A DNA stretch of 12,929 nt from Scytonema sp. UIC 10036 (GTDB lineage Bacteria > Cyanobacteriota > Cyanobacteriia > Cyanobacteriales > Nostocaceae): the NCBI RefSeq assembly GCF_009725235.1, contig NZ_WJFC01000289.1:1-12929 (forward strand), read 5' to 3'. Position 1 is the stretch's first letter; every line of letters starts with the position of its first letter. The position numbers were made by a program, and so were the translations under genes. Below, in pieces: positions 1-5,081 of the stretch. A model generated the notes under the pieces. It was not told the DNA's origin, searched no databases, and worked only from the letters and a program-made list of their open reading frames with translations.

Positions 1-8
1 TCTTATTT

Positions 9-84
9 CCCCCCTTTATAAGGGGGAGCCACTGCGCCATCGCGGGTTTCCCGACTTGTAGCAAGTGGCGTGGACTAAGGGGGG
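9..84. repeat. Multi-hairpin palindromic intergenic element
   Basis: Nested inverted repeats read by eye. The outer arms CCCCCCTT (9-16) and AAGGGGGG (77-84) are perfectly complementary; CCCCCTT (10-16) can alternatively pair locally with AAGGGGG (20-26). Inside, CCA (29-31) pairs with TGG (71-73) and CGCCA (35-39) with TGGCG (66-70). Within that lie two small hairpins, CGGG/CCCG (43-53) and ACTTG/CAAGT (54-66). The whole could fold as a branched, cloverleaf-like structure on either strand. It resembles short dispersed hairpin repeats common between cyanobacterial genes. It lies past the 3' end of the minus-strand remnant at 131-241. No transposase or tRNA signature is seen; the function is unknown. 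Confidence 0.5.
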
Positions 85-130
85 TAATCATGTGATTAAA
101 ATGACAGTCAACCACTTTTCAAACACCCTC

Positions 131-241
131 TTAAACTGGTTGCGATGCCATAACTTTTTTTACATGACCTGCAAGCCCGATTGCCAAAGCGACCATGGAG
201 AGTCTGGGATTGGCGTACCCGGATGAATTAACTCTGGCTGG
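131..241 (-). pseudogene. Decayed 3' end of a probable GMC-type oxidoreductase
   Basis: On the minus strand a frame ending with TAA at 131-133 reads 36 codons, including NPRLSMVALAIGLAGHV. The pattern N-P-x-L-[ST]-x-x-A-L-A-[IL]-x-L-A followed by basic residues resembles the C-terminal helix of GMC (glucose-methanol-choline) FAD oxidoreductases; this resemblance is recalled, not searched. An in-frame TAG lies at 245-247, and above it the sequence turns AT-rich with no coding character, so nothing of the FAD-binding part remains. The reading is a truncated gene whose last codons survived a deletion or rearrangement. It could also be a chance frame, since it is short, but it has unusually protein-like composition for this spacer. 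Confidence 0.4.
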
Positions 242-247
242 TTTCTA

Positions 248-648
248 TTTTTATCAATTTCTAGATTTTTCTAAATTTTTTGTTGGTATTAGTAAATTTA
301 CACTTGTTTTCTATCAGGGATGTGTAAATGATGTGGCGTGTTGATGACATATTGGCTAAGTTTAGTTGCTGCTTACTGCAAACTCTGTGAAGGATTTATA
401 AACTACCGGAGAGAGCGATACCAATACTGCAAGGGATCTCGAATTTTTGTAGTAGGGGTAAACCTGTGTGTGAAACCCAACAAATGTCTGTAAATGTTGG
501 GTAAGGTTCCTCAACCCAACCTACATAGTTTCCAGAGCTTTGGCTGCTAACTCGACCTTTGGTAAATTTGGTTGAATATTGTGATGAACTTTTTCTAAAG
601 TAGTTTACTATTAATACTGAGAACAAAAAATCTTTGTTAAGACTAGTG
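248..648. other. AT-rich spacer upstream of the response regulator
   Basis: No convincing gene is seen on either strand between the gene remnant and the response regulator. The only structured part is the GTTGGG repeat at 471-524, listed separately. A frame of 76 codons on the minus strand (396-626) runs through that repeat and is probably spurious. The promoter of the response regulator must lie here, but I could not pick out a convincing -35/-10 pair. Confidence 0.5.
471..524 (-). repeat. Dispersed GTTGGGTTGAGG-type repeat, copy 1
   Basis: The 19 bases 506-524 are the exact reverse complement of 11088-11106, so this copy is inverted relative to the one at 11088-11158. Its internal arms are ACCCAACA (475-482) with TGTTGGGT (495-502), and GTTGGGT (496-502) with ACCCAAC (514-520). 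These are mutually exclusive hairpins sharing the middle arm. Such repeats are scattered through filamentous cyanobacterial genomes in spacers. It sits about 125 bases before the response regulator start; no gene or terminator function is evident. Confidence 0.6.
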
Positions 649-1353
649 ATGGAGATTTTGATTGTTGAGGACGAAATTGAGATTGCTCAATTAATTCAGT
701 TATATCTGGAAAGGGAGGGATTTTCTTGTCGCCACTGTCGAGACGGGTTAAGTGCAATTCAAGTATTTCAAGAGCAACTGCCTGACTTGATCGTCTTAGA
801 TTTGATGATTCCGGATTTGGATGGGCTGGAGGTATGCGCTCGTATCCGACAGCAAGCAAGCCCTAAAGACCCTTACATCCTAATGTTAACGGCAAAGGGG
901 GAGGAACTCGATCGCATTATCGGGTTGTCAACTGGAGCTGATGACTACGTAGTGAAACCCTTTAGCCCCAAAGAACTAGTTGCTCGTGTACGTGCGTTGC
1001 TGCGAAGGACGCTACGTCATGGCAAACAAAGTCATGTCTATCGTACCCAACACTTCATAATTGATATTGAGCAACGCTCGGCGAATCGGATTCTGAATCA
1101 CAATCAATATTCTACCTTAGATCTGACAACCTTGGAGTTTGAATTGCTAGCAACGTTTATGAGTTATCCCGGTCGGGCTTGGAACCGAGCCCAATTGATT
1201 GACAAACTTTGGGGTAGTGATTTTTATGGTGATGAGCGGGTTGTTGATACTCACGTTGCCAGATTGCGGAAGAAGATAGAACCCGATCCTGCAAATCCCA
1301 CTTTTGTCAAAACTGTCATTGGAGTTGGTTATAAGTTTGAAGATATAGTTTAA
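649..1353 (+). CDS. OmpR/PhoB-family two-component response regulator
   Basis: A DNA-binding transcription regulator of 234 residues, the normal length for the family. Residues 1-115 are a receiver domain: acidic pair E7-D8, phosphoacceptor D51 in LIVLDLMIP, T81 in LMLTAKG and K103 in VVKPF. After a linker, residues about 130-234 form a winged-helix output domain ending with the typical VVDTHVARLRKKIE recognition-helix region and a GVGYKF wing. Phosphorylation of D51 by an unidentified sensor kinase should promote dimer binding to tandem promoter sites. The frame can be extended to TTG at 634, but ATG at 649 starts directly at the conserved receiver beta-strand (MEILIVEDE), so I prefer it; GTG at 646 is possible. 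No clear Shine-Dalgarno is seen. No histidine kinase is adjacent, so the cognate sensor and target genes are unknown. It converges with the PatA-like gene. Confidence 0.9.
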   Translation: MEILIVEDEIEIAQLIQLYLEREGFSCRHCRDGLSAIQVFQEQLPDLIVLDLMIPDLDGLEVCARIRQQASPKDPYILMLTAKGEELDRIIGLSTGADDYVVKPFSPKELVARVRALLRRTLRHGKQSHVYRTQHFIIDIEQRSANRILNHNQYSTLDLTTLEFELLATFMSYPGRAWNRAQLIDKLWGSDFYGDERVVDTHVARLRKKIEPDPANPTFVKTVIGVGYKFEDIV

Positions 1354-1376
1354 TTTTATTTATAGAAAGGTAGGGG

Positions 1377-1389
1377 CACGAGGCTCGTG
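1377..1389. repeat. Short GC-rich palindrome between convergent genes
   Basis: CACGAG and CTCGTG flank a single G in the 125-base spacer between the two convergent response-regulator genes. The one-base centre is too tight for a hairpin as drawn. No T-run follows, so it is not called a terminator. It may be a fragment of a dispersed repeat. Confidence 0.3.
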
Positions 1390-1478
1390 GCAGAAGGTAG
1401 AAAATTTGATTTTTATATTAATGGTATGGTTTTTTAGGCAGAATTATATGAGTGGGATAACTCTATAAAGAAAATATA

Positions 1479-2906
1479 TTAAGCTAAATGCATAAACACC
1501 ATTTTTAATAAATCTGCACGGGTAAAAGGCTTTGTTAAATATCCGGAAGCTCCTACTAATCTGGCTCTGACTTTATCTACAATTCCCTTGCTTCCTGTCA
1601 CCATAATTATCGGAGTTCTCTTAAACATAGAGTTATTGCGGACGAGCCGACATAGCTCGTAACCATCCATTCCGTCCATATTTAAGTCCAATAAAATCAA
1701 GTCTGGTTTGTGTCTAATAATTGTCATCACTGCTTTCAGCGGATCGCTAATTGTAACTACAGAAAAACTTTCATCTTCCAAAAAACGACTAATTTCTCTC
1801 AGAATTGTAGGGCTATCATCTACAGAAACAACTTTATATATTTTTCTGGTAACTGTGGATGTTGTGGGAGTAGAGGGGATTTTTTCTGCTTCAGCGTCTG
1901 TTTTATCTAATGTCGTTAATTCTGGAACTGTTTGGTTCTTGTAAGAAGTAGGGACTCGCTCCTGACGATTGGCTAAGTTTTCTGTTTTGCTAGGAACTCC
2001 TGCTTTTTCTCCAGAAATATTACTACTGGGTAGGGCTGCTGTGTGAGAAGCTTTCTTTTTGGGTTCTGGTAAATAGATAGGAGTTTTTGAGACTTCAATA
2101 TAGGTTGTTGGTAATTTATCAAATGGTGGATCTGCTTCATGCAATAAAACCGTCCCATTTGCTACATAAGGATATAAATTTCTCGTCAGTACTAATTCAT
2201 CTTGATTCACAATCACTGCAAGATGACGCAAGCTAAAACCTTTCATCCAGTCCGTTAAACTGGGATCTAACCCTGATATGGTAGGAGCTATTTCGGTGGT
2301 TTTTATAACTAAGTACGGGCGCTGGTATGGTGAGGAAATATGCGGAGCTAAGGATTGCCAAATTTGTAATCTTTGTTGACAGCGTTCTACTATTTTTTCT
2401 GCATCAAGCTTGCAAATGACAGGAACTCGATAAAGAGAATTTGTCAATTGATAAGTTCCTTGTTGAATTGAAAGAAATGCTTCAAGAACTTCTTTGACTA
2501 ACTCTTGAATCAGTATCGCTGCTTGTGTAGAATGCAAGTAGCGTTCGCTTACTAACCAACATATAGCTTGATATTCAGGTGGCAAAGGAGGCGTTATGGT
2601 TTGTTCTTGGCGATCGCTATATTCTGTTGATTGAGCTTGTGCATCTGGTTCAAACATCAAACGCAATTGAACCCGAACTTCCCCCGTAATGCTGTTGATT
2701 TGATGGCTGAGGCGACGTAAATGACGTTCTAGGCGATCGAAGGGTTCGACAGAATGTGTGGCGTAAGTTATTCTTCCTTGTTCTAAGTATATTGACCAAG
2801 TCACTGAATTGCTGTGTACTTGCAAACACGTACTCTCCGAGGCACTGTATAGGTGCCTTAGCAAACTTGAAGGACGCAGTTTTGTGAAAGTGCCAAAATT
2901 ATTCAT
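1479..2906 (-). CDS. PatA/PixG-like response regulator with PATAN and receiver domains
   Basis: A 475-residue signalling protein without a DNA-binding domain. The N-terminal part (about residues 5-255) looks like a PATAN (DUF4388-type) module as in PatA of Anabaena and PixG/TaxP1 of Synechocystis, including an early stretch around TWSIYLEQGRITYATHS. A low-complexity, Ser/Thr/Pro/Lys-rich linker (about 280-352) follows. The C-terminal receiver (355-475) has the acidic pair D363-D364 in VSVDDS, phosphoacceptor D407 in LILLDLNMDG, T437 in VTGSKG and K459 in LTKPF, so it should be phosphorylatable. In known relatives this architecture acts in heterocyst patterning or phototaxis/pilus control through protein contacts. 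PixG-type genes normally head a pixGHIJ chemotaxis-like operon; here no CheY, CheW, MCP or CheA gene follows, which makes this a solitary PatA paralogue. The exact process it controls cannot be told from sequence. Confidence 0.85.
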   Translation of the reverse strand: MNNFGTFTKLRPSSLLRHLYSASESTCLQVHSNSVTWSIYLEQGRITYATHSVEPFDRLERHLRRLSHQINSITGEVRVQLRLMFEPDAQAQSTEYSDRQEQTITPPLPPEYQAICWLVSERYLHSTQAAILIQELVKEVLEAFLSIQQGTYQLTNSLYRVPVICKLDAEKIVERCQQRLQIWQSLAPHISSPYQRPYLVIKTTEIAPTISGLDPSLTDWMKGFSLRHLAVIVNQDELVLTRNLYPYVANGTVLLHEADPPFDKLPTTYIEVSKTPIYLPEPKKKASHTAALPSSNISGEKAGVPSKTENLANRQERVPTSYKNQTVPELTTLDKTDAEAEKIPSTPTTSTVTRKIYKVVSVDDSPTILREISRFLEDESFSVVTISDPLKAVMTIIRHKPDLILLDLNMDGMDGYELCRLVRNNSMFKRTPIIMVTGSKGIVDKVRARLVGASGYLTKPFTRADLLKMVFMHLA

Positions 2907-2915
2907 TTCTTAGAG

Positions 2916-2929
2916 ATTTTCCGGAAAAT
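2916..2929. promoter_or_regulatory. Perfect 14-bp palindrome before the PatA-like gene
   Basis: ATTTTCCGGAAAAT is a perfect palindrome whose near edge lies 9 bases from the start codon (2904-2906, minus strand). The position suits an operator or a structure that affects translation of the PatA-like gene. No known cyanobacterial regulator site is matched with confidence. Confidence 0.35.
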
Positions 2930-3336
2930 ATGCTTGGTCGTCTGTAGTTATACTTTGTTGTTGAATATAGTGTTTAATTATCTTTGAGGTTGTCTTTAGT
3001 ATTATTTTTCTATTTTGACAGTCCGTAAATATATTACAAGATGTAAAAGATACATTATAGCTATTTTTTAGACTTTTCTTCATAAAATAACAATTGAGGT
3101 TTTTTCCAAAAAGTTTAAATTTACTAATTTGTTTATCAAATTAAACATTCGGTGAGTTAATGGAGGGTCAAGGGCATGAAGACTTAATTGGATTTACCTA
3201 AAATATGACCTTTCTACATTGAATCTTTAAAATTCGATGTCAGCACAGGTACTAAATCATTGTATTCTATACGTGTGATGTATAAATTTTGCTAAACAAT
3301 TTACTGCAGGCAAGACCTGTTTTTGATAGATTTACC

Positions 3337-3364
3337 TTGAAATAACTTCTGTCTCAGGTAAGAT
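3337..3364 (+). promoter_or_regulatory. Candidate promoter of the vWA-phosphatase-kinase operon
   Basis: TTGAAA (3337-3342) and TAAGAT (3359-3364) are separated by 16 bases, a plausible housekeeping-sigma arrangement. It would give a leader of about 130 bases before the vWA gene. In such AT-rich DNA similar pairs arise by chance, so confidence is low. Confidence 0.3.
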
Positions 3365-3484
3365 TTCACAATTTTGTAAGATACTTGGCAGAAGAAATTT
3401 CTTTAATCAATAGTAAACTATCCAAGATAAGCAAAAGCAATACATATAGTGCAATTGCCTGTTTAAACTATATACTTTGAGGAA

Positions 3485-3490
3485 AAGGAA
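3485..3490 (+). promoter_or_regulatory. Ribosome-binding site supporting a TTG start
   Basis: AAGGAA ends 9 bases before TTG at 3500, inside a purine-rich run beginning GAGGAA at 3479. This supports TTG at 3500 as the vWA start rather than the internal ATG at 3527, which has no such site. Confidence 0.55.
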
Positions 3491-3499
3491 ATTTGAGCT

Positions 3500-4201
3500 T
3501 TGGACTATAACATAACACAAGAAGTTATGCAGGATACATTAAAACTCGATGAAGTCGTTGAGTTCGCGGAGAACCCAGAGCCACGTTGTCCTTGTGTGCT
3601 GCTGTTAGATACGTCTGGTTCAATGCAAGGAACTGCCATTGACGCTTTGAATCAAGGCTTGCAAACTTTCAAGGAAGAATTAATCAAAAATTCCTTGGCA
3701 GCAAGAAGGGTAGAAGTAGCAATAGTTACCTTTGACAGCCAAATCAACGTTGTACAAGACTTTGTAACTGCCGATCAGTTCAATCCTCCGATACTGACAG
3801 CACAAGGGCTAACTACCATGGGTTCTGGTATTCACAAAGCTTTGGACATGATTCAAGAGCGCAAATCTCAATATCGTGCCAATGGCGTTGCTTACTATCG
3901 TCCTTGGGTCTTTATGATTACAGATGGTGAACCGCAAGGTGAATTTGAAGATGTGATCGACCAAGCGACGCGTCGTCTGCAAGCAGATGAAGCAAGTAAA
4001 CGAGTGGCTTTTTTCACGGTAGGTGTAGAAAACGCCAACATGAATCGTTTGGGCCAAATAGCTGTACGCAGTCCCCTAAAATTGACAGGGTTAAATTTTG
4101 TTGAGATGTTTGTTTGGCTCTCAGCGAGTATGTCAGCCGTATCTCATTCTAAAGTAGACGAACAAGTGGCGTTACCCCCAATAGGATGGGGTTCTGTTTG
4201 A
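3500..4201 (+). CDS. TerY/YegL-type von Willebrand factor A domain protein
   Basis: A 233-residue cytosolic protein that is almost entirely one vWA domain. The metal-ion-dependent adhesion site is complete: D37-T-S-G-S41 in LLLDTSGSM, T105/T106 in GLTTMGSG, and D142 in FMITDGEP. No signal peptide or membrane segment is seen. The pattern fits the TerY/YegL group (COG4245), whose members are thought to be divalent-metal-dependent protein-binding adaptors in stress-linked phospho-signalling. It is the first gene of a three-gene operon; its TGA stop shares its A with the ATG of the PP2C gene, pointing to translational coupling and fixed stoichiometry. The start is TTG, supported by AAGGAA nine bases upstream; ATG at 3527 would remove nine residues before the fold. 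The binding partner is inferred to be the neighbouring kinase or phosphatase, not shown. Confidence 0.88.
   Translation: MDYNITQEVMQDTLKLDEVVEFAENPEPRCPCVLLLDTSGSMQGTAIDALNQGLQTFKEELIKNSLAARRVEVAIVTFDSQINVVQDFVTADQFNPPILTAQGLTTMGSGIHKALDMIQERKSQYRANGVAYYRPWVFMITDGEPQGEFEDVIDQATRRLQADEASKRVAFFTVGVENANMNRLGQIAVRSPLKLTGLNFVEMFVWLSASMSAVSHSKVDEQVALPPIGWGSV
4183..4190 (+). promoter_or_regulatory. Purine-rich site before the coupled PP2C start
   Basis: GGATGGGG (4184-4190 core, inside the vWA coding end) lies about 10 bases before ATG at 4201. It supports starting the PP2C gene there and not at the ATG (4186) that falls inside this same purine run. Confidence 0.45.
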
Positions 4202-5022
4202 TGGAAATGCGGCTTACTCCAGGTGATAGTAGACAACAATTCATGAATATCTCGAAACAAGTACCCCACTGGCGGGTAGTGGCCGCGTCTGTGTGTGGTA
4301 CCAGCCACGTAAAAAATAAACAGCTCTGTCAGGATGCTCACCACTGGCAAATATTGCCGGACAGTATACTCGTTACAGCAGTCGCAGATGGTGCGGGTTC
4401 CGCAAGCATGGGGAAAGTTGGGGCAATGGTAGCAACAGAAACAGCAGTTGACAACATATCTCTCAAGGAGCTCACTCGACAAACCCTGACTGACGACGAA
4501 GCTGTCCGTTCCATTTTGTTAGACGCCATTATCACTGCAAGGAAAGCCGTGGAGGAGGAGGCGGCAGCCTGTGAAAAACAGCCATCAGACTTGGCAAGTA
4601 CCCTAATTATTACAGTGGCTGCCCCTGAAATTGTGGCGGTAGCACAGATAGGGGACGGAGTAGCTGTAGCAAAAGATACAGAAGATCGCCTGGTTGCACT
4701 GACCTTCCCAGATAGTGGCGAATATATCAATGAAACAGTTTTTTTAACTTCACCCGGAGCGTTAGATGCAGCACAATTAAGAGTCTGGCGTCAAGCAATA
4801 GTAAATGTGGGAGTCCTGACTGATGGACTACAAATGCTGGCCATGAATATGGCAGTAGGTGCTCCTCATAAACCGTTTTTCTCTCCCCTGTTTGAATTTG
4901 CAGCTAATGCAGACGACAAAACAGTGGCAAAAGAACAACTTGTGAGGTTTTTGCGATCGGATAGGATTACGCAACGTACTGATGATGACTTGACGCTAGT
5001 AATAGCTGCCTTAAGCCACTAA
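4201..5022 (+). CDS. PP2C-family serine/threonine protein phosphatase (YegK-like)
   Basis: A 273-residue single-domain metal-dependent phosphatase, likely cytosolic, that would remove phosphate from Ser/Thr of proteins in the same pathway. Motifs seen: GTSHVKNKQLCQDA (33-46, equivalent to the family R..NQD start), VADGAGSA (61-68) with metal ligand D63, SDLASTL (129-135), QIGDGVAV (149-156), LTDGLQ (206-211) with D208, and the terminal TDDDLTLVIA (260-269) with the last metal-binding Asp. This is the short PP2C_2 subtype that pairs with vWA and kinase genes. The frame extends to ATG 4186, but ATG 4201 sits in a TGATG overlap with the vWA stop and is preceded by a purine run. The kinase gene begins 59 bases downstream without an intervening terminator. 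Role as the off-switch for that kinase is inferred from gene order and from E. coli YegK-YegI. Confidence 0.87.
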   Translation: MEMRLTPGDSRQQFMNISKQVPHWRVVAASVCGTSHVKNKQLCQDAHHWQILPDSILVTAVADGAGSASMGKVGAMVATETAVDNISLKELTRQTLTDDEAVRSILLDAIITARKAVEEEAAACEKQPSDLASTLIITVAAPEIVAVAQIGDGVAVAKDTEDRLVALTFPDSGEYINETVFLTSPGALDAAQLRVWRQAIVNVGVLTDGLQMLAMNMAVGAPHKPFFSPLFEFAANADDKTVAKEQLVRFLRSDRITQRTDDDLTLVIAALSH

Positions 5023-5081
5023 TTGAGCAGTTATTATGACGGTCACAAATCGTATACATTAGGCATAAGAATCAATATATC

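Larger units (their letters stand above)
2907..3499. other. 593-base divergent spacer
   Basis: AT-rich region between the minus-strand PatA-like gene and the plus-strand vWA gene, so it should carry two outward promoters. Seen in it: a 14-bp palindrome at 2916-2929, a candidate plus-strand promoter at 3337-3364 and the ribosome-binding site at 3485-3490. A 13-codon frame at 3160-3201 is noted but not called. The rest shows no RNA gene or repeat I can support. Confidence 0.6.

Noticed and set aside
9..84. tRNA-like gene suggested by the cloverleaf-like fold
   Set aside because: No T-arm GTTCRA motif, anticodon arm of normal size or conserved D-arm bases are present.
1708..1944. Plus-strand frames opposite the PatA-like gene
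   Set aside because: They mirror the receiver domain and linker of the minus-strand gene and have no motif of their own.
3160..3201. A 13-codon frame (ATG 3160) preceded by GGTGAG in the divergent spacer
   Set aside because: Too short to judge, with a spacing of only three bases to the putative ribosome site and no recognisable product; probably chance.
4338..4730. 130-codon minus-strand frame opposite the PP2C gene
   Set aside because: Antisense shadow of a well-supported gene, with no recognisable motif.
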